This document shows, one piece after another, positions 23,226 to 35,008 of a DNA stretch of 64,000 bases (position 1 is its first letter; each line of letters starts with the position of its first letter). The translations under genes and the position numbers were made by a program. The notes under the pieces were generated by a model that saw nothing but the letters and a program-made list of their open reading frames with translations, ran no database searches and was not told the DNA's origin. The DNA comes from Amoebophrya sp. A120 (taxonomy: Eukaryota > Sar > Dinophyceae > Syndiniales > Amoebophryaceae): NCBI GenBank assembly GCA_905178155.1, contig CAJINV010000013.1, forward strand, positions 2,848,158 through 2,912,157, given 5' to 3'.

Positions 23226-25499
23226 GACTATTGCGAATTGAAATTGCTAAACCATGCAAAACGCCGGAGCGCCGCCTGAAGTGCCACGATGCTAGACATG
23301 AAAACGCAGCACAGCGAAGCGTCAACCCGGCCCGCCCGTACTTTTACCCCGCCCGGGGAGGCGGCGAGGGCTGCTATAGTCCTCTGAACACACGCGCGCC
23401 TGGATCCAGAAAAAACACCAATGTGAAAAAGTTGCTGTGTACTTACTTCGATTTTTCACTTATACTTTTTGTACAGGATCATGATCTTACTCTAACACTT
23501 TTTCCTTGACACAAATACGAAAGTGTGATCTTGTCATGCTGTTTCGAAGAGTAAAACTGTGCAAAAAGTTGCTACGGACGGCTGATAGCTGACGAGAGAC
23601 TTTTGGTGGTCTGTGCTGGCTCTCACAGTGGTGCGCTCGGTGTAAAACCAAAAAACTATAAAGTGACTAGATGGCAGCGCTTGCAAGTGTAAACTTGTGG
23701 CCTTGCGTAACAGTTGATCTCATTTTTCAGTCATCAGTTTGTAATGCTACTTTGTCGCTTTTTCTAAAAACATGCCGACTTTCATCTTTGTGTTATCAAA
23801 TTTTTATTGTCCACGAAATGGCCATGAGACTTCGACTTGGAATAACTGCGGCATTGGAAAATGAAGCTACTGCTTGGACTGTCGCACTGGAAAACGAAAG
23901 TCAGTCTTTCTATTCGAATTTGGTGAGCTTTGTTTTTCTCTTTTTGATCCAGATTCTTGCACATTAAATTTTCTATGCTATGGCCCGGGTTACTTATGTA
24001 AATGCGATTTTGTGTGTGTTGTGTGTTGTACTTGAATTCATGAATGCTGATTGTACAGTGTTACTATTCCATTTCTCATACTGTTTTTATATATAAAAGC
24101 GGGAGTGGCGGGAGGGCTGCTCTACTTACATACAGTATTAGCGCTGAGGGTTCTAATTCTAGTAAATAAATATAACGCGGGAAATGAATCTAAAGTAGTA
24201 CTAGTAGTAATTAACAACAGGGGGATCTACGTAGGAGTTAGTAGTAGTAGTAGTAAAGCAACAAACTGAACTCGGTGAAAGCTGTGCATTAGAAACTTCG
24301 GCGCGGGGAGAGTATTGAGGGGTAGAAGAATACACCGCTCGCAACGACCATAGGGCGCCTGGAGGCAACGATCAGAGAGCAAGGATCAACACCGAAGCAA
24401 CAGGCATAGAGCATTTTACTTTTGTGAAAAAATGCTTTCTATTTCCCAAAAAAAATCCCCGACGATGAAGACATACGAGCGCGGCAATAGTCTTTCTTGA
24501 AGAGCTTGGCTCGACACGAAGAACGACTACACGACTTGAAGAAAAAAAAGGAGTTACTCTTTAACAAACAAGATACCATCCAGCGCTGGCGGTGTCGAAA
24601 ATCGTTAAAGAATAAACCAAAATGATGAAAGACGAAAGCGACAGAGTATCTTCTTTGCTAGAGTCACTGTGGTCTTTTACGACTTCAAAAAAACAGAAAA
24701 GAGCTGCACCGAACTGAGGTAGGCGACACTATACCGGAACTTGAGACTTATTTTTGAAAATTCCATACAAATCTCTTTTAGCCGATATCTCCGAACAATC
24801 GTAGAAAACACTTGCTTCCCGCAAGTTAATACTTCTGCTCCCGCCCTTCTTGGCGTCCTCTTATTGCTTTCACACTATAGAGGTAACAAAAAACAAAATT
24901 CCTGTTTTCTCGTCGAGGCAGCAATTGGCTTCGGTTCAGGGTTCTTCTCGGTGTGAAGTTTTCGTGTGCTTTTCTGTGGTAATTTGTAATGCATTTTGTA
25001 CGTAGTGCGACGAATAGAAATATTGGTCTGACTACGAATTGTTTTTATCCCAATGAGCGAGAACTTTGCTCTTTCTGACGCTAGCGAGCTGCTACATACG
25101 AGAAATCCAAAAAAGTTTTTCTACGAGATGGAGCTGACGTAGCTACGACCCCAAAAACAGAACAGCAGCATCTTTTCCACTTTCACAAATGGATACAGTC
25201 GCTGCGTATCTGTGGATCGGGGAAGTAAAATTTCTGTACACATCCTATCCAAGTAGGTGAGTCGAAAGTTGTAAATTCTGAAGTTGTTTGTGTTAAATCC
25301 AGAAGTAAGCAGTCTAGTATTGTAAAATCTGAAATTCTAATTTGTGGCGGACCTCTGTTGCAATTGAAATTGTAAAAAGTCAAAACTGTAAAGCGCTTAC
25401 CGGTTGTTCTATTTTCCACGTACTGCTATTTTGAAGTTGACAGCTGGTTATTTTTCAAGAACTGGAGTCGATTCAAGTAAACTTTTTATCATGAGCTTG
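23226..25499. other. Intergenic, no gene supported
   Basis: AT-rich, with only short frames on both strands and no recognisable protein. Isolated TTGTCATGC/TTGTAATGC words like those inside introners occur (around 23,530, 23,740 and 24,990). Confidence 0.6.
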
Positions 25500-25914
25500 C
25501 GAATTTGTGATGCTAGTTCTTGAGGCAAATCCGCATTACAGATTCAATCTCTGCAAGCATTGGAAATGGAATCTGTGATGCGGATTTTCCTCAAGAAGTT
25601 CCTGTTCCTGAGGCAAATCCGCATTACAGATTACATTTCTACAAGCATTGGAAATGGAATCTGTGATGCGGATTTTCCTCAAGAAGTTCTTGAGGCAAAT
25701 CCGCATTACAGATTCCATTCCTAATGCTGAAGCTCTAAAGCTTTTTTTGGAGGCAAGTCCGCAAATGGAATTCCTCAGCATTGCAAAGCGAATCTGTAAT
25801 GCGGATTTGTCTCAAGAAGACTTCTTGAGGGATTTATGTCTAGAAGACTCTCTGAGGCAAATCCGCATTACAGATTCCGTTTCTAGTGCTGAAGTCCTCA
25901 AGTTCTTTCTTGAG
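25500..25914. repeat. Hairpin repeat array at assembly gap
   Basis: Repeated alternation of AATCTGTGATGCGGATTT and its near complement AAATCCGCATTACAGATT, spaced by TCAAGAAGTTCTTGAGG-type palindromes. The array runs directly into the run of Ns, so it probably continues and caused the assembly break. Confidence 0.85.
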
Positions 25915-26614
25915 NNNNNNNNNNNNNNNNNNNNNNNNNNNNNNNNNNNNNNNNNNNNNNNNNNNNNNNNNNNNNNNNNNNNNNNNNNNNNNNNNNNNNN
26001 NNNNNNNNNNNNNNNNNNNNNNNNNNNNNNNNNNNNNNNNNNNNNNNNNNNNNNNNNNNNNNNNNNNNNNNNNNNNNNNNNNNNNNNNNNNNNNNNNNNN
26101 NNNNNNNNNNNNNNNNNNNNNNNNNNNNNNNNNNNNNNNNNNNNNNNNNNNNNNNNNNNNNNNNNNNNNNNNNNNNNNNNNNNNNNNNNNNNNNNNNNNN
26201 NNNNNNNNNNNNNNNNNNNNNNNNNNNNNNNNNNNNNNNNNNNNNNNNNNNNNNNNNNNNNNNNNNNNNNNNNNNNNNNNNNNNNNNNNNNNNNNNNNNN
26301 NNNNNNNNNNNNNNNNNNNNNNNNNNNNNNNNNNNNNNNNNNNNNNNNNNNNNNNNNNNNNNNNNNNNNNNNNNNNNNNNNNNNNNNNNNNNNNNNNNNN
26401 NNNNNNNNNNNNNNNNNNNNNNNNNNNNNNNNNNNNNNNNNNNNNNNNNNNNNNNNNNNNNNNNNNNNNNNNNNNNNNNNNNNNNNNNNNNNNNNNNNNN
26501 NNNNNNNNNNNNNNNNNNNNNNNNNNNNNNNNNNNNNNNNNNNNNNNNNNNNNNNNNNNNNNNNNNNNNNNNNNNNNNNNNNNNNNNNNNNNNNNNNNNN
26601 NNNNNNNNNNNNNN
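25915..26614. other. Assembly gap (700 N)
   Basis: Exactly 700 undetermined bases, separating the hairpin array from the 3' part of the next gene. Long open frames reported across it have no meaning. Confidence 0.99.
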
Positions 26615-28763
26615 ATGCGGGCTCGGGGGCGCTGGGCACTTTCATAGGGGAGCTGCCAATCGTACACCAAAACCTTCCGGCCGTCCGTTGCCCCGGTAAA
26701 GGTGTGCCGCTTATCGTTCTCGCTGTAGCTTAGTTTTGCAACTCCCGTGTTGGTGGTCGCCGCAAACCCTATCCTGCGCAAAAATATCGCACCCGTAGTA
26801 ATTGCAATCATGCATTACAAATTTCCTTGATGTAGTAAATTAGAACTAGTGTAGTAACGAGCGATAGTTTTTAGAAGAAACAGCTAGCATCGTATGTAAA
26901 ATTGCAACTCGAACTTTCAAAAATGACCTATTTCCACGAGCAATGCAGTTTGTTTATTAACCCCGTCGATTGTGTAGCAACATCGCGCGAGAGGTTTTTT
27001 TTATAAACAAGGTAAATCCGCATTACAAATCTTATGTCTCACGCAGAGGAAATTTGTAATGCATTTAGTATACGAGTGCGATGCTTTTGCATTGCATACA
27101 CCCGCAGTGGCGGCAAATGCACCCCTTCCCCGCCAGGGGCGAGGAAGGGCGCACAAAGCCACGCATGGAGCTGTCAGGTTTGAAATCGTCAAAGTTGAAG
27201 TAGTTTGCTATGCATAAAATGCCTGTCTTGCTGAGTAGGCAAGGGAGGCAGATTGTGAGCCTGTTTCGGGGTAGAAAAAGAGCTGCTCAAGCAGCATGAC
27301 AACAGGCGTCCTCCTTGCCCTAAGAGAGTTACAAACTGCATTCTGACTCTAAATACTCAGCTTTGTCATGCGCCGCGTAGACATTGGGCTTGCAACTGGC
27401 ATCGATTTTATGCATTACAAGTTATCTCTACTTCAACTCTGCTGATTTCAACTCTGACACATCCATACCATGGCCCGCGAGAATCGTCCACAGGGACTGC
27501 AACTCGCCCGGGGAGGCGGGTCTTTTCAGCGGTTTTGCCCGGGATGACTTTTTGGCCGTTCTTATCCTGTGTAAAAACGTCCCCACCCCAGAGTTGTCAT
27601 GCAAATGTGCAATGACAAGAACATTTGTAATGCGGATGAGCATGAGAGGCATTTCCAATCTTGTTTTGGACTTTGTAATGCTGTGAACAGGATGAGAGGC
27701 TTGTTTTCTCATGCGGCTGTCCTTGCTAAACAGCACGACAATACAGATGGAAACTTGTCATGCAAAACTCCCAAAACTTGGAAATTTGTGTTCCAGATTT
27801 ACTAACTTGACTATGGGGTGGGGACGTTTTTACACAGGATAGTTCTGATGATTGACATCGAGCTCGCGGCGAGCATATCAAAGGTAAAAGGGTCTGGGTC
27901 TGGAAAAACATGCTGGCTTTCATGGCGCAGAAGGTGTGGCATGGAAGCTCTAGCGTCACAGGTCTCGACAAGCTTCCGCACTGCCGAATCCGCATGACAA
28001 ATTCCTCATTTTGGTGACAGAAAGTGTGCAGCTTTTGCGACCTATGCATGAGAGATTTTTCTGTATTCTGAAATGCGCATCACAAGTTTGGCGCTTCCAG
28101 ACCCAGACACTTTTGCACCTGATACCGTCCGTCGTCAGACGAGGTGCTGAAATCGTCGCAACTCAGCGGGCATCCTGTGCAAAAGTATCGCACTCATAGT
28201 GATTGCAGTTGTCACGCGTTACAAATATAAGTTTTTATTTTCTGAAGGCAAACCCGCATCACAAATTCCGCTACCAATGCTGCGGACCTTTGATGTGATG
28301 CAGATGCAAAAGCAATTCGTACTAGTTTGATTCTTTTGCAATAGATAACGGCTCTGCCTGCCATCCTTTGGACAAAACCCCCCACCCCACAGCCAAGACT
28401 GCACCTCTATCACAACTGCAAAGAAATTCTGGCCCTTGCGCATGACAAATTGCTGCCCTGCTCCTCGTTGCGAAAGTTACAAACAGCATCAAAAAAGCCT
28501 ATACGCGGGCGGCAGGCCAAATAGTTTGGCCCGGGCATGCAAATACGCACGGCAGGAATGGGGCGGGGTGTTTTTGCAAAGGATACCGCCGCCGCCGCGT
28601 GTTCCTGTTTCATGCGCGACGTCAAAGACGGCGGGGGCGAGGCTGGGGCGAAGCTGGGGCGGAGCTGGCGGGCCGGGCGGCGCGTCGGCTCCACCGGCGT
28701 GCTCCCGCTCCTCCCGACGGCCGTGCTGACAATCGCCGCGGGGCTGCTGCCGCTCCTTTTCAT
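26615..28763 (-). CDS. Unrecognised introner-rich gene, runs into gap
   Basis: Pieces of open frame on the minus strand are separated by six TIR elements, implying exons near 28586-28763, 28348-28362, 28125-28170, 27842-27874, 27429-27562, 27105-27208 and 26615-26769. The last carries TGVAKLSYSENDKR and VLVYDWQLPYE, which looks like folded beta-rich protein. The junction at 26770-27104 joins in frame with a GT start and AG end (CRHCG joined to WFAATTN). The exon at 27429-27562 reads KVIPGKTAEKTRLPGR in one frame. I do not recognise a family. The start is uncertain: an ATG lies at 28763, but a second open frame through the first exon gives better continuity into the exon at 28125. Two exons of about 15 and 33 nt are unusually small. 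Confidence 0.45.
26770..27104. mobile_element. Introner, family E
   Basis: TATCCTGCGCAAAAATATCG at the left, GCGATGCTTTTGCATTGCAT at the right. Duplication aaccc/caccc. Here GT...AG can be placed exactly at the ends. Confidence 0.8.
27209..27428. mobile_element. Introner, family H
   Basis: Inverted ends TTGCTATGCATAAAATGCC and GGCATCGATTTTATGCATT. The inversion continues into the flanks as GTTGAAGTAG/CTACTTCAAC, so the outer boundary is uncertain. Confidence 0.65.
27563..27841. mobile_element. Introner, family D
   Basis: TATCCTGTGTAAAAACGTCC with the perfect complement at the right. Duplication gttct. Confidence 0.92.
27875..28124. mobile_element. Introner, family A
   Basis: ATATCAAAGGTAAAAGGGTC at the left, AGACACTTTTGCACCTGATA at the right. 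No clear target duplication remains. Confidence 0.8.
28171..28347. mobile_element. Introner, family E
   Basis: CATCCTGTGCAAAAGTATCG at the left, TTCTTTTGCAATAGATA at the right. Confidence 0.78.
28363..28585. mobile_element. Introner, family D variant
   Basis: ATCCTTTGGACAAAACCCCC at the left, GGGGTGTTTTTGCAAAGGAT at the right. Duplication ctgcc/ccgcc. Confidence 0.82.
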
Positions 28764-29760
28764 GATTGCCAGCGAAGTAGTGGTAAAGTCTGAGTAGAAA
28801 GGAAAGTCCTAAAGTCGGAGTAGAAAGCAAAATCCTAAATGGAAGCTTGAGTAGAGCACTGTAGCCGGGCGGGCTGAGAACTGAATGTATATAAGGACAA
28901 GGAATAGCAACAGTAGCAGTAGAGATTCCAAGCAAGATAGAGATACACACCACGAGAAAACGACACCGAATTCACAAAAAAAAGGAAAAAAAAACATGGA
29001 CTTCGCGATTGTAAAGCTACCAACCAAAAGAAACAGGAGCAACCGACTCAGACCCTGAGTACAATTAAAAAGTCATGATTTGCCGTGCGTAAAATAAAAA
29101 ATTCGCAAACTTCTGCTCATCTCATACTCATGCATACGTAGTGCATGAAGTCGAAACTAAATAAGGTGCCTGCTCATACGCCCAAACGAAAAAACAACTC
29201 ACCGACTTGCCATGCGCAAAGCACAGTTGCAGCTTCAATGTAATTGAAATAATCTTACGGGGGTTTGTCTATACCGAAAGTAACTCACACCGCATGTCCT
29301 TCTTCAGTGTTCCCAACTTTAAACATTTCTTCTCCCCGCCCGCCCAGAAACAGCAAGACTTTGCTTCACTTTTCTGGCACCTGCATGCATCGGCTCAGCC
29401 GTCCGGAGAAGCTCTGAGCCGTTAGCTGCGGGCTGCGATTGTCACAATTAACAACCACAACGACGCACCCAGGGGCCGCCCGCGTGGAGGACACGCATGC
29501 AGGAATTTTTGGCCCCCTAGATGCCACCTGGCGGTGGCATCCGCCATCCCAAAAACTGCACCGAGCAGTTACAAATACGCCACAAGGGCGCCGCACAAAG
29601 AGCACGGCGGTGGCACTATGGGCAGTTCCATGGCGCTTGCAAAACGCTAGAGTCCCACCGTGATTGACAAACATAATACATCTTTTGTTTTTTTCTCCTT
29701 TAGAATGAATCGAGCCCCGCAGACCCCCGCAGACCCCCGGGGACCCCCGCCCCCCGCAGC
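28764..29760. other. Intergenic, no gene supported
   Basis: Short unsupported frames only. At 29,703-29,760 the plus strand holds a C-rich microrepeat (GCAGACCCCC units) next to TTATAAAAA. A similar arrangement lies inside gene 21771-23225 near 23,035-23,085. Confidence 0.5.
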
Positions 29761-30956
29761 TTATAAAAATAACTGCCAACCATTGCCCCCATCCGAGGAC
29801 CTGATGTCCACAAAGGGGCAAGTACGACCGACGCAAACCGGACGTGGTGTGGGATTCGTGCCGACCACCACCACGGCCGGCGCGGTGGTAGTCGACGTCG
29901 GTGTGGTAGTTGGCCTCGGGGTGGTCGTCGGCGTCGGGGTGGTAGTCGGCGTCGCAGTCGTAGTAGTCAGGGGCAGGACGCCGTCGTGAACATCCAGGGC
30001 AATACTGGAGCGCTTTGGATAACACTGCAGGTTCTTCACGCTCGAGGGCAATCCTGGCAGACATCAAACAGAAACCTGCGCGACCAGTGCTGTATTTGGA
30101 CAGCATACACGACGCGTCACATAATTCAGATCACGCACATTTCCGATTTCTGAAACAAAGGGAATGATGACCATTTAGCAACAAATCCATTCGACTAGTG
30201 TAAGCCAGACGAGAAAGATATATACTGCTGACATCGGAAATACAAATATACAACGACACCGAGAGATACGCTCATGACAAATCCGGCATGGGCGCGCTTT
30301 TCTTTTTCATAGTATACTGCCTATTAGGCCGTCCGGATACATGTTATTTGCGTCGTCCGGAGAGCTATTCTTGGGAAAAATAGAAGTGCCCCCACCTCGT
30401 GTCGGGTTTGTGCTGTTTCTCGAAGATTTGGCTTTTCGTAAACAAGTAACGTCGACGTGGAGAAAACAAGGCGACACGACTACAGCGACAGTTCTTTTTT
30501 CTCAGCGTGCTGAAAGAGTTAAAGTAATCGCTCGACTGCTCGTCCAACTTGTGCACGCAAAACCAAAAGCAAATCCAAACTAGGCGCCAACGAGTACACA
30601 TTACTTCGGGTATTTCCGTCAGGGCGGGGGTACTTCATTCCAATATGATATCGGCGCGCCGCCATTCCCTGCACTCCTCCGTACCACCAGATAAGACAGT
30701 CGTTTTTTGGGGAATCCGGATAGATAACACTATTATCAGTATAATTGAACGTTCCCGCTTGAAACGCACCGCAGCGTGAGTCTTCATTGCAGTTGCGCTC
30801 ACACTGGTAGAAACTGAATTGGGCGCTGAAATAAGAAAACACATTGAAGTCTGCACACGACGCACCACCGCACGTGCATATGCCGCGACCTTGGTACGAA
30901 TAAATGCTGGTCTGGTATCCTGCACAAAAGCACACCCCCGGCATACTCGACAACAT
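29761..30956 (-). CDS. PAN/Apple-like Cys-rich protein with Thr/Pro stalk (partial model)
   Basis: The upstream exon (about 30,917 down to about 30,590) encodes a Cys-rich module with CTCGGASC, CERNCNEDSRCGAFQAG and NDCLIWWYGG. The spacing and the C-x3-C, C-x-AF and D-C-x-I pattern resemble PAN/Apple or related sugar-binding modules. A second exon (about 30,070-29,761) carries CYPKRSS, then a mucin-like Thr/Pro tract of about 35 residues of TTTPTP type, then RPVCVGRTCPFVD. Joining the two into one gene is inference from strand and order; the intron between them was not resolved. The frame is open upstream, where an introner-like end (TATCCTGCACAAAAGCACAC) begins at 30,917 without a visible partner. 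A secreted or surface role fits the composition. No membrane helix was seen. Confidence 0.5.
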
Positions 30957-32756
30957 TCCTCATGATTTTGACACTACCGCCATTCGATGAAACCCGTCGC
31001 CTTTTCTCTAGTGCAGGACTACGGTTGAACCTTAGCCCTGCACAACTAGAGTAAAAACGACAGAGGCGCACTTCCGATTTGCCCACGCGAGGATGACTGA
31101 CTGTATGTGCAGCGCTGGCGGTCATTTTGCAGATCACTATTTCACGAGAAACGAAGACCCCGCGTGACCGATCGAGCGGCAAAATTGTGGCTAGACAACC
31201 AGGCCCTCTGGGGGCCCCCTTCTGTCGCAGGGAAAAATGGCCGAAGGGTCGCTCGTGCTGACCCCCGCGAAGAGCACAAATAATTAGCATGACCATATAA
31301 TGGCATGCATACAACTAACCTGCACCGTAGCTGACACATCAACATCATCAGAACACCACACAGTACTTACAATCCGTCCAACAAGCTTCGAGGAAAACGC
31401 ATCACATGCTACCGAGAAGTAGGTGTGCTTCCGTTTTGCATACATCGTGACTTCCACGGACGAGCCACACGCTTTCTAGTGTGAGGGCCGCGCATCCCAG
31501 CGAAAGCGCCGCCGATGACCGCCCACCGCGCGGGCACCGCAGCCGAATTTGTGGAGTAGTGGCCTGCTGCATCTCCATCAGTCTCAGTTGCAGCCGTGGC
31601 GATTTATCGCGATTATTCAACGCTACCAACGATTTTAGCGTGTTCCCGTCGAAAAAGGACTTACGTCACTGCTTGGAGGATGAAGCAGGCAAGACAAAAC
31701 TCAAATAGAAATTAAGGGTATCACTGAAAAAGAAAAGAGTAATCAGATTTGTCCTCAGCTCCCTGCAACTGATTCTCTTGCTTAATTTTTTCAAATCGTT
31801 TTACGAATGGAGCCAAGACAGCCTCCTCCTGGCTGGGACATCATCCACGTAACACAAAAAATCACTTCGCATTAGCACTTCTTAGCAATAGTGGCACAAG
31901 GTCGCTAAGATATCTACATTCATAAGTGGGTCGCTGCACCGGAATGAGGAGCCTGTAGTTTATTTGTAAAACGCATTCTCCTATCCTCAACAAAACATAA
32001 CAGCCAAAACGGCTTCCACGACTTCTGAGTTCTCACATAACAAATGAAACTTTGGCGCAGCTGCGTATCTACGTAGTGCGCAGCAAGGAACAAGCCAACA
32101 ATATCAGTATGCCAGGAGATGATCCATACTATTGGAACCGACCACAACAGAGCTAACAAAGCCAATTTTGTGTGGCCGCCTCTCCGTCATCAAACCGAAT
32201 TATTTCTATATGATGTCACAGCATCATCATGATTATCAACCGAGACATAAACTACACGATGCAAACTTTTGAATGCAATCCAACCGATCAGAGCCGAGCG
32301 ATAAACTTCAGCATACTGCACTACCCTAGCTTGTCGCGACCGATATTCCTCCGACCGCAACCACGTAACAACCGACAATTACTATATTTTATTAGTGCGC
32401 TGGGTGTTCCGAAGAAAGAGAAACAGCGCACACGTTCTTTCGCATCTCAAACTTGCAGTTCACTGAGCAGGCTTCTCTATATCAGGGTCTTGCTTCCTTC
32501 GAAGTCTTACCGAAGTTACTTCATCACGATCACCCAGACAGTGGCGGTAACACTCGACCTAATCGCGCCAAATTGGCATTTCACCACATAGAATGCAAGC
32601 AACTCTAGTAGGCACGCACGAGCCATAATTGCAGCATTGATTTCCTCTTTTTCTATGAAGTGTTTGGGTTATGTTTGAGTTTGACCCTTACATTGTAATA
32701 CGAAAACGAATGCCATCCCGCGTTCGGGATTTTTGCCATGAAAATATCATGCAGCT
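30957..32756. other. No gene supported
   Basis: Scattered short frames on both strands, none with a convincing domain. It may hold 5' exons of the PAN-like gene or untranslated sequence. Confidence 0.5.
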
Positions 32757-34660
32757 TTACTTGCCTGCGCGCTTTTCCTCTGCGTCAACGAGCTTCCGCA
32801 ACTCCCGGCGGGTGGCCTATCGAGTGCAAATCTGTCTGGGACTGCAAGAATGCAAGTATTTGTCCTGCATCTCGCCGTGGACCACACCCATGGTCTGGAA
32901 TGCACACAAGAGCATCACAGATTTTGCGAGACCTTCTTGATGCCCTTCCCGCGCGAGAACTCCGGCTGTTGCCTAACAAGAAGTGGACGCCAGCTTTTGG
33001 GGTTCATGCAACACAGATTTTTTTGTGGTCGAGACTTCGCATAAGAACAGTCTGCATCCTTCCAGAGGACCCAGACATATTTGCAATGCACATGACCAGT
33101 GTGAGAACAATACTCGTGACAGCCAGTGCGATGAGGCCGCCCCAGGTTCGCCACGTGTCCGAGTCATCCTCCGAGGTGCCGGAGATTAAGTCCGCGAGCG
33201 TATGCAGTGGAATAATCTGCTTGAGGCCGCCGTTGCGTCAAGGTCGAGGACGCGAAAAAAGACACGCCGGCTCTGCATGCATGAGCATTCATTTTGCAGG
33301 TCGCCGCAGCTGTGAAGCGGGGAAAATACACGCACAATTGCCACAAGGTAAATCATTCCGCAGGGATAGAGAGAGTCCAAACTGCATCCGAGCCAGGAGT
33401 ACACCACAATCCAGGGGACGTGACCCACGTACCCCAGAACAAAGCCGCATCATAGGCAAAATTGTCAAAGACCAGACCCAAACCTGCATGGCAATTTTCG
33501 CCCAGGAGAGTAGCGACCTATGCAGTGCATGGCCAACCTTGTTCCTACCAAGGCAGCTGGCCATGCACGCTTTGAGCGCTGTGCCGAGCGACGTGGTCAA
33601 CCCTGGACTTTTTCGTCTGGAAGCTAATTAATACTCACAACACCACGCTGCTGCACTACTCACAACACCACGCTGCATGGCCATTCATCAATTTTGCACC
33701 AGACGATAGGCTGCGCAGCGGGAAACCGGACGGAAGGCGTCTCGCGGGCGGCAACGTACTTTCTCTACTCGGTCCTCCGGAATCGGGTTCTACTTGGCGA
33801 CGGGGCTCTTCTCCCTGCTTATCCGCTCGATGTTCCTCGTCGGCAGCTGCGGGGGCCGGCTCCATGTGCACCATCGCGAGCCCGTAATTTATCATCAGGT
33901 GCGGCAGCGACGTCCGCATGAGGGCGGTGAGAAAGATTCCGTTGTCTTGCAGGCCGCGCTGCAGCGCCTTGAAGTAAAAGCCTTTCCTCTTCGTGCGAGA
34001 AGTTGTAGGAGTGCCCCCGAGCGAAGCAGGGGATGGCGGGGTCGTGGTCCTCTCATCATCTCTGGAGCCAGCGTTCCTTGTGCTCGTCGTGCCCTCGTGC
34101 GCCAGGGGCAACTCACCGCTTGGCAAATAACAAGCATCAAGCTTGTTTTCCTCTTCCTCACACGAAGATTCGGCGATCTTCAGTGCGTAATCGCGGAAGA
34201 CCGTCCGCGCAAGCTGGTAGGCCAGCAACCCGCCCACCACCAGGCCAATGGCCGCGACCACGCAGGCGAGTAGGAAGGCCGCCCCGAAACTCAGCCCCGT
34301 TTGGCGTTCGCGCGCGAGCAGCATCGCGGTCCCGGTGTTCAAAATGACGTTGGGTAGTCCCAGACTCACGGCGCAGATGTAAGTCAGTTGTAGAGCGACG
34401 AGAAGCACCCCGACCGACAGCTCCTGAAATCCCTCCGCCACCGTCTGCGCCCACCGGGGCAAGTGGCCCGTCGACAGCGTCACGAACCCAAACGCTAACA
34501 TCGCAACCAGGTAAAACAACAAAAGCTTCTGCCGGCGCGTGCTGGCGTGAAGTACGGCGAGCATGGGGATGGGCCGACCGATGTCGCATCTACTCCCACC
34601 GATGGCGCACAGGAGACCGACGTTGCTGCTTAAGCACGCATTGGCATTGGTGGCCCACCT
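32757..34660 (-). CDS. VTT-domain (DedA/TMEM41/VMP1-like) membrane protein
   Basis: The main exon (about 33,690-34,660) has a first hydrophobic helix (LLFYLVAMLAFGFVTL), then the VTT core: a PNVILNTGTAMLL segment, GLSFGAAFLLACVVAAIG, AYQLARTVF, and after a hydrophilic insert, NGIFLTALMRTSLPHLMINY. That order (glycine-rich membrane segment, laR, then R-x-x-x-P...NY) is the VTT/SNARE-associated family signature. A later exon near 33,365-33,440 continues FVLGYVGHVPWIVVYSWLG, and an exon at 33,093-33,210 supplies a last helix (GGLIALAVTSIVLTLV). After an introner, the final exon reads ATRRELRKLVDAEEKRAGK and stops at 32757. Relatives are lipid scramblases of ER or Golgi membranes. The hydrophilic insert of about 75 residues inside the core is unusual. 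The ATG at 34564 lies inside an exon open to about 34,660 after an AAAACAG acceptor, so the true start is upstream. The intron around 33,225-33,365 is unresolved. Confidence 0.72.
32818..33092. mobile_element. Introner, family A, in VTT gene
   Basis: TATCGAGTGCAAATCTGTCT at the left, CCCAGACATATTTGCAATGC at the right. Duplication tggcc/tgacc. Excision joins TLV to ATRRELRK in frame. Confidence 0.85.
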
Positions 34661-35008
34661 GTTTTCATAAAAAACAGATAGAAATTGTAGAGATGCACTA
34701 GTACACCACCACTGTAGTGATCAACTCAACTCCTATGACAATGACGACAGACCGCCACCGGCACGCACGAAAGAAAGCGACATTAATGTTGACATCTGCA
34801 GTAGAAGCACCGAGAAAGGCACTGTCTTCCGCAAAGCGAAGTTTCCGACTCGTTATCACACGAAGAACATTTTTTCCAGACAAGTGGTCGACCGGAATAA
34901 TTCTGCTAATATTTCGTCTTGTTCAACATCAAGTTCGGATCGCAGCTTCGGCTGATAAGTTGGCACGATCGCTATTCCACTAAGTACTTAGGGTCGCAGT
35001 GTTCACGC
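34661..35008. other. Between genes, nothing recognised
   Basis: Probably contains a 5' intron or leader of the VTT gene and the 3' flank of the polymerase gene. No supported coding. Confidence 0.4.

Noticed and set aside
25648-26811. Open frames of 250-360 residues across 25,648-26,811
   Set aside because: They run through 700 undetermined bases and exist only because Ns contain no stop codons.
32738-33631. 297-residue plus-strand frame
   Set aside because: It reads antisense through the C-terminal exons of the VTT gene and through a family A introner; no protein resemblance.
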